The notes under the pieces: model-generated
Database searches by the model: none
What the model was told of the DNA's origin: nothing
The model's input: the letters and a program-made list of their open reading frames with translations, nothing else
Assembly (NCBI RefSeq): GCF_900105685.1
Contig: NZ_LT629781.1
Span: 3,522,611 to 3,586,610 of the forward strand
Direction of reading: 5' to 3'
Length of the DNA stretch: 64,000 nucleotides
Source of the DNA: Verrucomicrobium sp. GAS474
GTDB lineage: Bacteria > Verrucomicrobiota > Verrucomicrobiia > Methylacidiphilales > GAS474
Part shown: piece after piece, positions 9,139-19,946 of the stretch
Layout of the letters: each line of letters starts with the position of its first letter
Numbering within the stretch: position 1 is the first letter of the stretch
Position numbers and translations under genes: made by a program

Positions 9139-10080
9139 ATGAGCCGCCCCCGCCATTCTCTCCCCGAAGCGCGGGTCACCCCCGAAGCCCTCTTCCTCGG
9201 ACGCCGGAAATTCCTCAAAGGCCTCGGCCTCGGCCTGGGGGCCTACTCCCTCTCCTCCGGCCTCCTGCGGGCCGCCGATGCCGAGGCCCCCGGCAAGCCG
9301 CCCTACGCCCCAAAGCCCAATCCGGCCTTCCCCGCCCTCGCCGACCGCCGCCTCACCCCGGCCAACATCGCCGGGAGCTACAACAACTTCTACGAATTCA
9401 CCACCGACAAAAGCCGCGTCGGCCGCCTCGCCGCCGGTTTCCCCACCAACCCCTGGACCATCCGGGTCGGCGGCCTCGTCGAGAAACCGTTCGAGATCGG
9501 CATCGAAGACCTCATGGCGAAGTTCCCCGCCGAGGAGCGGATCTACCGCATGCGCTGCGTCGAGGGCTGGTCGATGGTCGTCCCGTGGGACGGCTTCCCC
9601 TTCGCGAAATTCGTCGACTACTGCAAGCCCCTCTCCGGGGCCAAGCACCTCCGCTTCCTCTCCTTCAACGATCCCGCCCACGCCCCCGGCCAGCGGGACA
9701 ACAGCTTCCCCTGGCCCTACTACGAAGGCCTCCGGATCGACGAAGCCCGGAACGACCTCACCCTCGGCGTCACCGGCGTCTACGGGAAACCCCTCCCCAT
9801 GCAGCACGGCGCCCCCTTCCGCCTCGTCGTCCCGTGGAAATACGGCTACAAGAGCCCCAAGTCGATCGTCTCCATCGAATTCATCGCCCAGCAGCCCCCC
9901 ACCTTCTGGAACGACCTCGCCCCCGACGAATACAGCTACCTCTCCAACGTCGATCCCCGCGTCCCCCACCCCCGCTGGTCCCAGGAAACCGAGCGCGACA
10001 TCGGCAACGGCGACGAACGCATCCCCACCCTCCCCTACAACGGCTACGCCGCCCAGGTCGCCGCCCTCTACAAAAGCTAG
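9139..10080 (+). CDS. msrP: Protein-methionine-sulfoxide reductase, molybdopterin catalytic subunit
   Basis: MsrP (YedY) is a periplasmic Mo-molybdopterin enzyme that repairs oxidised methionines. The 313-residue product has a twin-arginine signal, GRRKFLKGLGLGLGA, and the molybdenum-ligating Cys in YRMRCVEGWSMVVPW. It also has the HGAPFRLVVPWKYGYKS block of the sulfite-oxidase fold and the usual C-terminal YNGYA. The usual haem partner MsrQ is not adjacent; a short PepSY-like membrane protein follows instead and may be the electron donor (inference). Confidence 0.94.
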   Translation: MSRPRHSLPEARVTPEALFLGRRKFLKGLGLGLGAYSLSSGLLRAADAEAPGKPPYAPKPNPAFPALADRRLTPANIAGSYNNFYEFTTDKSRVGRLAAGFPTNPWTIRVGGLVEKPFEIGIEDLMAKFPAEERIYRMRCVEGWSMVVPWDGFPFAKFVDYCKPLSGAKHLRFLSFNDPAHAPGQRDNSFPWPYYEGLRIDEARNDLTLGVTGVYGKPLPMQHGAPFRLVVPWKYGYKSPKSIVSIEFIAQQPPTFWNDLAPDEYSYLSNVDPRVPHPRWSQETERDIGNGDERIPTLPYNGYAAQVAALYKS

Positions 10081-10098
10081 AGCCTCCGCTCTCACAGA

Positions 10099-10539
10099 AT
10101 GAAGCTCCTCCGCCGCCTCCATCTCTATCTCGGCGTCTTCTTCGCCCCCCTCCTCATCCTCTTCACCGTCACCGGTTGGTGGCAGACCGTCAGCCCCAAC
10201 CGGAACAAAGGTCTCGGCTTCGGCCAAAGCTGGATCGAGAAACTCTCCACCATCCACATCGACCAATACTACCCCCTCTCCGGCCCCCACACCTACGCCA
10301 CCCACGCCTTCAAATGGCTCGTCGTCGCTATGTCGATCGGCCTCCTCCTCTCCCTCCTCCTCGGCCTCATCCTCGCCTTCAAGGGCAGCCCCCGGAAAAA
10401 ATCGGTCATCGCCGCCCTCCTCGCCGGCATCCTCGTCCCCATCGTCCTCCTCTGGATCGGCGAAAAAGCCCGCCCCCATCGCCTCCCCTCCCCGGCCCTC
10501 CAGCCCCTTTCCGCCGTCGAGGCGGAACCGGCCCGCTAA
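10099..10539 (+). CDS. PepSY-type transmembrane protein downstream of msrP
   Basis: The 146-residue protein begins LLRRLHLYLGVFFAPLLIL, the first-helix pattern of PepSY-associated membrane proteins. It has three predicted helices: about residues 10-28, 72-95 and 100-118. A periplasmic loop with a His-containing IHIDQYY lies between helices 1 and 2. The gene follows msrP by 18 bases and is probably cotranscribed. MsrQ has more helices and is not recognisable here, so a role in passing electrons to MsrP is a hypothesis from position alone. Confidence 0.7.
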   Translation: MKLLRRLHLYLGVFFAPLLILFTVTGWWQTVSPNRNKGLGFGQSWIEKLSTIHIDQYYPLSGPHTYATHAFKWLVVAMSIGLLLSLLLGLILAFKGSPRKKSVIAALLAGILVPIVLLWIGEKARPHRLPSPALQPLSAVEAEPAR

Positions 10540-10576
10540 AGGAAAAGCGAGCCGCCTCTCCTCACCCCTCCCGGCC

Positions 10577-11206
10577 ATGGCGCAGCCATCCAAGCCCAGG
10601 CACCTCCCCCTTGCCTTCTACCGGAACCCCGACCCCGTCGCCGCCGCCCGCTCCCTCCTCGGAAAACGCCTCGTCGCCCAAGCCCCCGACGGCACCCGCA
10701 CCGCCGGAATCATCGTCGAAACCGAGGCCTACGGCGGGGCCGAAGACAAAGCCTGCCACGGCTTCGCCCACCGCCGCACCGCGCGGACCGAGCCCCTCTT
10801 CGCCCCCGGCGGCATCGCCTACGTCTACCTCTGCTACGGCCTCCACTCGATGCTCAACGTCGTCACCGGCCCCGCCGACTCCCCCATGGCCACCCTCCTT
10901 CGGGGCCTCCGCATCACCGAAGGAAAAGAAACCGTCGCCCGCCGCCGCCCCGGCATCCCCGAAGCCCGCTGGGCCGACGGCCCCGGAAAAATCGCCACCG
11001 CCCTCGCCCTCACCCGGGCCGACAACCGCCTCCCCCTCACCGGCCCCCGCGCCCAACGCCTCTCGATCGAGGAAACTGGCCTTCGCCCCCGGCACATCGT
11101 CGCCGGCCCCCGCATCGGCATCGATTACGCCGGTCCCGAATGGGCCGGGAAACCGTGGCGCTTTCTCTGGAAGCCCGAAGACGACGGCGTTATATTGGAG
11201 GCATGA
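10577..11206 (+). CDS. 3-methyladenine DNA glycosylase (AAG/MPG family)
   Basis: This base-excision enzyme removes alkylated purines such as 3-methyladenine and hypoxanthine. The 209-residue product fits the family length. Motifs are LLGKRLV, the catalytic Glu in IVETEAYGGAEDKACH, GIAYVYLCYGLHSMLNVV, ADGPGKIATALAL, and the end motif AGPRIGIDYAGPEWAGKPWRF. It sits after msrP and the membrane gene; the stop overlaps the next small gene as ATGA. Confidence 0.93.
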   Translation: MAQPSKPRHLPLAFYRNPDPVAAARSLLGKRLVAQAPDGTRTAGIIVETEAYGGAEDKACHGFAHRRTARTEPLFAPGGIAYVYLCYGLHSMLNVVTGPADSPMATLLRGLRITEGKETVARRRPGIPEARWADGPGKIATALALTRADNRLPLTGPRAQRLSIEETGLRPRHIVAGPRIGIDYAGPEWAGKPWRFLWKPEDDGVILEA

Positions 11207-11442
11207 GTTCCGAAGCCGCCCACGCCGAGCTGAAAGCCGCCCTCGAAGCCTTCTTCGCCGACGTCGCCCGCCAAAAGAGCGTCACCCCCCCGCCCCCCCT
11301 CCTCCCCCACTTCGAAATCATCGACCGCTGGCAGGCAAAAAACACAGCTCACACCTCCCCCCAGCTCCGCCACTTCCTCCAAAACAAAAGCTACCAAAAA
11401 GCCCTCCACCACCTCGAAGGCAAGCCGGTAGAAGGGCATTAG
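11203..11442 (+). CDS. Small hypothetical protein
   Basis: The 79-residue charged protein has no signal peptide or membrane segment. It has an N-terminal helix-rich part (AHAELKAALEAFFADVARQ), a proline run, and a C-terminal part rich in Lys and His. The ATG overlaps the glycosylase stop (ATGA), which supports a real coupled gene. I do not recognise the family. Confidence 0.6.
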   Translation: MSSEAAHAELKAALEAFFADVARQKSVTPPPPLLPHFEIIDRWQAKNTAHTSPQLRHFLQNKSYQKALHHLEGKPVEGH

Positions 11443-11465
11443 ACAGACTGCCTAGCATCCCTCCC

Positions 11466-12105
11466 CCATAGAGCCGTCTCCCAATAGGAGTCAGGGCCTA
11501 TTGGCCACGTCTCTCCCTATCGCTCGTACCCTCGGGCGTACTGGAACCATCCGATTTTAATCCAGTTCGGAGACGAGGCGCAGGGGGAAACGCGTCCGCC
11601 TAGTTGAGGCCCTCAGAACAGGAGGTCACGGAGGGGCAGAATGCCGTCGCGGTAGCGACACTCGTTCCTCAGGGGAAACTAACTGGCATGGCCGGGAGGC
11701 AAGCCCCTCTGTGGCGTTAAAGCGGATCGCCTCCAGCTGTACAGGGTTGACCGCGCAAGTCCCGAAGGGCACTCCCCAATCCGCGATCCCTTTCCCCCAC
11801 ACGTCCCTTTCCCATGGATGCTGCTTCCAAGCGTCAGTCTTTCATGGATGCCAGGGGAGCCATGCAGCCCTTCGGGACAGACCGGCGGCCACCCCGTGTC
11901 CCCTCCATGACCACCGCACTTTAAAGCTTCTGAGGGTTGCACCCTCAGACTCCGCTCTGAGAGGCCTGAGAGAGAGGACGCGCGTCCGTTCGCGGAGTCC
12001 TTCGGAGAGATATCGTCCGCTGCTTCCCCAAGCGTCCGAGGTTACGTACTGAAGGGGTAGCGGTACCAATACCCCTAGACTCCTATTGGGAGAGGAAGCG
12101 TATGG
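11466..12105. repeat. Large palindromic non-coding element, full copy A (about 640 bp)
   Basis: The ends are inverted copies of each other around CTCCCAATAGGAGTC (left) and GACTCCTATTGGGAG (right). The right 80 bases match the left end of the copy at 33091 almost base for base in reverse complement. Internal parts of the left half (ACGCGTCC, AGGCCCTCAGA, TTAAAGCGG, TCCCGAAGGGC) recur in order in the reverse complement of the right half. The whole element can therefore fold back on itself. A GC-rich hairpin, CACGGAGGGGC/GCCCCTCTGTG, carries a 65-base insert in its loop (11638-11702) that other copies lack. No convincing ORF or transposase is inside. It lies between convergent genes. Confidence 0.8.
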
Positions 12106-12230
12106 AAGAGCCACGCTGGGGCGGATCAAACCATTTCGGCCGCCCTCCCCATTGCGCCCCAAAAACAACGCTTCTCCCCTGCAAATCCATCCGGAGAGAC
12201 ACATCGGAATCCCCCCATCCCCATCAAAAC

Positions 12231-12264
12231 AAAAAACCCCGATCCTTTCGGATCGGGGTTTTTT
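12231..12264. terminator. Intrinsic terminator of the small membrane gene pair
   Basis: Six A's, the stem AACCCCGATCC, the loop TTTC, the stem GGATCGGGGTT and a T-run. It lies 20 bases past the stop of the minus-strand gene at 12284 and is near-symmetrical, so it can also stop plus-strand reading. Confidence 0.88.
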
Positions 12265-12283
12265 GAGAGAATCTCAGCGTCGC

Positions 12284-12634
12284 TTAGCGAGCCGCGGGAG
12301 CGCCACCCTGGGGCGCGTTCACCCGGATCTGGAACTCGTCGACAATCTTCTTCGCATTCGCATCGGTCGCCGAGAGATCGACCACGCCGCGAACCAGCGC
12401 GTCGAGGGTCTTCGCCGTCTGCTGCGCCTCGGCCAGCTGCTTCTTCACGTCGTCGCGAAGCAGCACTTCCTTGTTCTTCGTCAGCGTCGAGCGGGCGTCG
12501 AGGATCTTCACAAACTGCACCATGTTCGTCCCGAGCAGTGTCAGGACGAGGATCGCAACGGGAACCTGCCAACCGAACCAATCCAGCCAAGCGGGGGTGT
12601 CGTTGGAACTCGGGGACTCAAAATTCTGGCTCAT
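12284..12634 (-). CDS. Small membrane protein with coiled-coil-like tail (paralogue 1)
   Basis: The 116-residue product has a short polar N-terminus, one membrane helix (about residues 23-43) and a charged helical domain. The C-terminus is IVDEFQIRVNAPQ followed by a Gly/Ala/Pro tail. The neighbour at 12662 has the same plan and shares an AxQQxAxT motif and a QIxVN C-terminal motif, so the two look like tandem paralogues. I do not recognise the family. It is followed by a terminator and is the second gene of a two-gene operon. Confidence 0.75.
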   Translation of the reverse strand: MSQNFESPSSNDTPAWLDWFGWQVPVAILVLTLLGTNMVQFVKILDARSTLTKNKEVLLRDDVKKQLAEAQQTAKTLDALVRGVVDLSATDANAKKIVDEFQIRVNAPQGGAPAAR

Positions 12635-12661
12635 AGAAATACCTTAGAATGGGGATGAAAA

Positions 12662-12925
12662 TTACTTCGCGGGCGTCGGATTCACCGTGATCTGGAGGCT
12701 GGTGAGGAGCTCACGCAGCTTCGGATCGAGCGGCGCGTCCTGATTCACCCGGTTCGCCAGGCGGATCAACGCTTCACGCTTTCCCGGGGCCGTCTGCGCG
12801 ATCTGCTGGACGGCGCCCAGCTCGTTCTGAATCTCGGCGTTCGAGCTGATCAGGACATTATTCGTGATGATGCTGATCGTGACCAGCAACGCAAACAGGG
12901 CGATGACAAAATTGACTACTTTCAT
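12662..12925 (-). CDS. Small membrane protein (paralogue 2)
   Basis: The 87-residue product has an N-terminal membrane helix (FVIALFALLVTISIITNNV) and a short helical domain ending LQITVNPTPAK. It shows partial similarity to the product of 12284-12634 in the VQQIAQTAP and QITVN segments. It is the first gene of the pair, with a 27-base gap to the next gene, and has a plausible promoter just upstream. The function is unknown; the domain should face the periplasm. Confidence 0.75.
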   Translation of the reverse strand: MKVVNFVIALFALLVTISIITNNVLISSNAEIQNELGAVQQIAQTAPGKREALIRLANRVNQDAPLDPKLRELLTSLQITVNPTPAK

Positions 12926-12937
12926 GTGAGGTGGAAA

Positions 12938-12966
12938 AGCCTAGGAAACGACTCCCGGCTCGACAA
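12938..12966 (-). promoter_or_regulatory. Candidate promoter of the small membrane gene pair
   Basis: On the minus strand TTGTCG (-35, 12961-12966) and TAGGCT (-10, 12938-12943) are separated by 17 bases and lie just upstream of the ATG at 12925. Transcription would start very near the start codon, giving a short or absent leader. Confidence 0.45.
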
Positions 12967-13041
12967 CTGTTTTTAGGTTTTTTTTAGAAATTCAGGGCAG
13001 CCTCCCGCGGTTCAAAACCAAAGTGGAGACGCCATCTGGGC

Positions 13042-13080
13042 AAAAAACAACCCCGACTAGTTTTCACTAGTCGGGGTTGA
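13042..13080 (-). terminator. rRNA operon terminator
   Basis: On the minus strand the stem CAACCCCGACTAG, the loop TGAAAA and the stem CTAGTCGGGGTTG are followed by TTTTTTG. It lies a few bases after the 5S gene. Confidence 0.92.
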
Positions 13081-13084
13081 TGAA

Positions 13085-13198
<114 letters not shown>

Positions 13199-13352
13199 GT
13201 GCTGGCATCCGGGTTTGTGCTGAGTAAAGTGCGCGTTTCAGCGCCCGACACTCAGTTGTAACCGGATCGATTTTGACACCGACCGGAGGTCGAAGCCAGA
13301 ATCTCTGGTGACATACTGAAAACCAGTATTCAAAAATTTTCAAAAGAACAAT

Positions 13353-13400
13353 CGTTCTCTGAAAACTACAGGCAAAGCAGAAAAAATCCAACGTGCATTG
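13353..13400 (-). other. Pre-23S processing stem, 3' arm
   Basis: Bases 13353-13372 (plus strand CGTTCTCTGAAAACTACAGG) are complementary, with one mismatch, to 16340-16359 upstream of the 23S gene. Weaker complementarity continues on the 23S side towards 13400. Such flanking stems are RNase III substrates in pre-rRNA maturation. Confidence 0.75.
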
Positions 13401-13408
13401 TTGAAAAA

Positions 13409-16258
<2,850 letters not shown>

Positions 16259-16309
16259 TCTTACATTGGTTCTCATCTCAACGATTGCTCGTTGAGTTGA
16301 AAAAATTGC

Positions 16310-16359
16310 TCAACAAAAGTTGTAATTTTTTCCGCGTTACCTGTAGTTTTCAAAGAACG
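16310..16359 (-). other. Pre-23S processing stem, 5' arm
   Basis: CCTGTAGTTTTCAAAGAACG at 16340-16359 pairs with 13353-13372, and flanking bases (CAACAAAAGTTG, ATTTTTTCC) find weaker partners beyond the 23S 3' end. Together the arms would loop out the whole 23S gene. Confidence 0.75.
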
Positions 16360-16458
16360 TTACCCTGGCCTTGCGGCCGGGAAAGCGTTGCAAATCGGGA
16401 ATCTTTATTTTTGATTGAGATAATTTTTGTCAGGCTCTTATCACCAGCATTGAAGTGG

Positions 16459-16532
16459 TGGGCCTGACTGGATTCGAACCAGTGACCCTGCGCTTATCAA
16501 GCGCATGCTCTAACCAACTGAGCTACAGGCCC
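16459..16532 (-). tRNA. tRNA-Ile (anticodon GAT)
   Basis: The minus strand gives a 74-base cloverleaf from GGGCCTG to CAGGCCC plus discriminator A. It has the D-arm AGCTCAGTTGGTTAGAGC, the anticodon loop CTTGATAA and the T-arm GGTTCGAATCC. It lies in the 16S-23S spacer, downstream of tRNA-Ala. Confidence 0.97.
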
Positions 16533-16559
16533 CTGCAAAGTGTCCGAAAAATACTTTTG

Positions 16560-16632
16560 TGGAGGCAAGGGGATTCGAACCCCTGACCTATAGCTTGCAA
16601 AGCTACCGCTCTACCAACTGAGCTATGCCCCC
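16560..16632 (-). tRNA. tRNA-Ala (anticodon TGC)
   Basis: The minus strand gives a 73-base cloverleaf from GGGGGCA to TGCCTCC plus A, with the anticodon loop TTTGCAA and the T-arm GGTTCGAATCC. It is the first spacer tRNA after 16S, so the order is Ala then Ile. Confidence 0.97.
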
Positions 16633-16672
16633 GGTGAGTGTTTTGGTCAGGGTCTCTTACCTTGTTTTAGAT

Positions 16673-16709
16673 CGAAGCGACAAGACTGAATTGTGCGGAA
16701 CGTCAAGTA
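16673..16709 (-). other. Pre-16S processing stem, 3' arm
   Basis: The plus strand here repeats, in inverted relation, the arm at 18505-18540: CGAAGC, ACAAGAnTGAATTGTGCGG and AACGTCAAGT are shared with only a few differences. The resulting stem of about 35 bp brackets the 16S gene and is a typical RNase III site. Confidence 0.85.
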
Positions 16710-16832
16710 CCTTAATTCCTTTCGGTTTTAAGGCTTTAACCACATGCAGAACATCTTGCGACGTTCGGGTTAGTGGTCGACCTGATTTGCCAGAGCCTTT
16801 GAGCAATAAATTGCAAAGGGTAATCAAATCTA

Positions 16833-18357
<1,525 letters not shown>

Positions 18358-18504
18358 TGATGGCCTATTGCTAGGCCTTTATTTTCGTGAATCTGTATTA
18401 CTGACCTTCACTAAATTCGATCCGAGAATCACGAAGACTCATCGAACCGTGTTTGTATAGGTCACACCCTTCGCATTGCTGCGGAGGGTTGATATTACTC
18501 TTAG

Positions 18505-18540
18505 AACTTGACGTTCCGCACAATTCAATCTTGTGCTTCG
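18505..18540 (-). other. Pre-16S processing stem, 5' arm
   Basis: AACTTGACGTTCCGCACAAT followed by TCAATCTTGTGCTTCG pairs with 16673-16709 to close a long stem around pre-16S RNA. Confidence 0.85.
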
Positions 18541-18721
18541 TCTATCTAAATTATCTCAATCTTCCGCTCACTCCCTATGGAGCGGTCGATTCCCAATATT
18601 GCCAAAGAACGCGTTTGATTTTACTCAAACTAAAAATCTTGTTTCAGGAGCCGCCTCCCAAACCCTTTCGTCTCGTCTTCCGATCCGAACCCTCTCAACT
18701 TTTTCAATCGAAGGGGTGTGA

Positions 18722-18749
18722 ACCGTATCAGCTTTTTCAAAACCGTCAA
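18722..18749 (-). promoter_or_regulatory. rrn promoter P3 (proximal)
   Basis: On the minus strand TTGACG (18744-18749), a 16-base spacer ending TGA, and TACGGT (18722-18727) form an extended -10 promoter. A CACCCC stretch lies just downstream. Confidence 0.7.
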
Positions 18750-18820
18750 GCGACTTTTTTTAATTTTTTCGCTTTTCTTTCACACCCTTTCGTTTGATCG
18801 AGTCAATCGAAGGGGTGCTA

Positions 18821-18848
18821 AGCGTATCAGTTTATTTTAAACCGTCAA
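18821..18848 (-). promoter_or_regulatory. rrn promoter P2
   Basis: On the minus strand TTGACG (18843-18848), a 16-base spacer ending TGA, and TACGCT (18821-18826). The architecture matches P3, 99 bases away. Confidence 0.7.
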
Positions 18849-18961
18849 CCGGTTTTTTTAACTTTTTTCGCTTTCGTTTTGGCGGCTTCGACTCGGCTTT
18901 CGCTTTCGTCTCATTCCGCGCTGCTGAAGTAATCCAAAGAACAATCTCGAACGGGAGGGTC

Positions 18962-18989
18962 ATCATATTGAAATTGGCTCTCGGGTCAA
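18962..18989 (-). promoter_or_regulatory. rrn promoter P1 (distal)
   Basis: On the minus strand TTGACC (18984-18989), a 16-base spacer and TATGAT (18962-18967). This is the best -10 match of the three and lies outside the 99-bp repeat. Confidence 0.7.
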
Positions 18990-19272
18990 CGGGTTTTTGG
19001 AATGTTTTCCCCGCTTCATTTGCTTCTCGCTGATTATCAGCGCGAAAACGGGTGTTCTTTTTTTCGTCGTTTCTCGTACTGCGGCAGCGGATTGCGCGAG
19101 TTTGTACGTTTTTCGCATCGAAACTCCCCTCCCCGATGGCTGCGGAGGCTGATGAAATGGGCGTACGCGGCGCTTTCCCTTCTCCTCCCTCTTCTTGCGT
19201 TTTCGGAGCTAAAAAGAGAACGCGAAAGCGGAGTTACCCGATAAAATGGGGCTTCGGCGGGGTACGGAAAAA
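18990..19272. other. Non-coding stretch upstream of the rrn promoters
   Basis: No gene is supported here. The only structure noted is an inverted repeat, CGCTGAT-T-ATCAGCG, at 19028-19042. The remaining open frames lack family resemblance. Confidence 0.5.
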
Positions 19273-19311
19273 CGCGAAAAGGGCGTCTCTTCGCGATGGA
19301 AGAGACGCCCT
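19273..19311 (-). terminator. Terminator of the arsC-like gene
   Basis: On the minus strand the stem AGGGCGTCTCTTC and its complement GAAGAGACGCCCT are followed by TTTTCGCGTTTTT. It lies 40 bases past the stop of the gene at 19351. Confidence 0.75.
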
Positions 19312-19350
19312 GGAATGCGAGCGCGGCGGTGCGGGAGGACTGAACGAGGC

Positions 19351-19842
19351 TTATTTGGCCCCTTGGGCGATCTCGGAAACAGTGGTTTCGAGGCGGAGAT
19401 GGTCCATTTTTTCGAGAGGAAGGCTGATGAAAAGCTCGAGACGGCGGCGGATGAGGAGGCTGACGGCGGCAATCTTCTCGAGTTTTTCCTCTTCGCTGCC
19501 GGTGAATTGGGCGGGATCGGGGACGCCCCAATGGGCGATGACGGGCTGTCCGGGCCAGGCGGGGCAGTCTTTGCGGGCCTCGTCGCAGACGGTGATGACG
19601 AAGTCGAAGTGCTGGACGGGAAGGTCGTTCACGCTCTTGCTGCGGGCCGCGGAGGCATCGATTTTCCAGACTTCGCGCAGGTGGCGCAGGATGAGGGGAT
19701 TCACTTCCCCGGCGGGACGGACGCCGGCGCTGTAGATCTCGAAGCGGTCTTTGGAGAGGTGCCGGAGGATGAATTCGGCGAGAATGCTCCGGGCGGAATT
19801 GCCGGTGCAGAGAAAGAGGATCTTGGGTTTGGGGGGGAGCAT
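19351..19842 (-). CDS. Low-molecular-weight phosphatase family arsenate reductase (ArsC-like)
   Basis: The start is ATG 19842, giving 163 residues. KILFLCTGNSARSILAEF is the phosphatase/arsenate-reductase P-loop (CX5R) of the LMW-PTP fold at the very N-terminus. FVITVCDEARKDCPAWPG holds the second and third Cys that fit a thioredoxin-linked ArsC, and HWGVPDPAQFTG is the Asp-Pro loop. The protein would reduce arsenate to arsenite, or act as a tyrosine phosphatase. No arsR, arsB or acr3 is adjacent, so arsenic resistance is not confirmed by context. Confidence 0.87.
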   Translation of the reverse strand: MLPPKPKILFLCTGNSARSILAEFILRHLSKDRFEIYSAGVRPAGEVNPLILRHLREVWKIDASAARSKSVNDLPVQHFDFVITVCDEARKDCPAWPGQPVIAHWGVPDPAQFTGSEEEKLEKIAAVSLLIRRRLELFISLPLEKMDHLRLETTVSEIAQGAK

Positions 19843-19946
19843 GATCCCCTGTGGTAGCACGCCTTCGTTACGATACGGGGGCGAATGGGTGAAACCTGGC
19901 GGGACAGCGGGAAGGGCTATTCCCCGCCCCACACCCCAAGAAAGCC

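Larger units (their letters stand above)
18705..18890. repeat. Tandem repeat of about 99 bp carrying two rrn promoters
   Basis: Two diverged copies start at 18705 and 18804 (CAATCGAAGGGGTG, CGTATCAG, ACCGTCAA and a T-rich tail in both). Each contains one -35/-10 pair read on the minus strand, so the repeat is a duplicated promoter module of the rRNA operon. Confidence 0.8.

Noticed and set aside
11711-12204. Open frames inside palindromic copy A
   Set aside because: The frames are not kept in copy C despite strong nucleotide conservation, so the element is not coding.
19351-19842. An arsenic-resistance operon
   Set aside because: Only the ArsC-like gene is present; no arsR or efflux gene is adjacent.
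19052-19857. Plus-strand frames of about 200 codons opposite the ArsC-like gene
   Set aside because: Antisense to a gene with a clear CX5R motif; no start signal or family.
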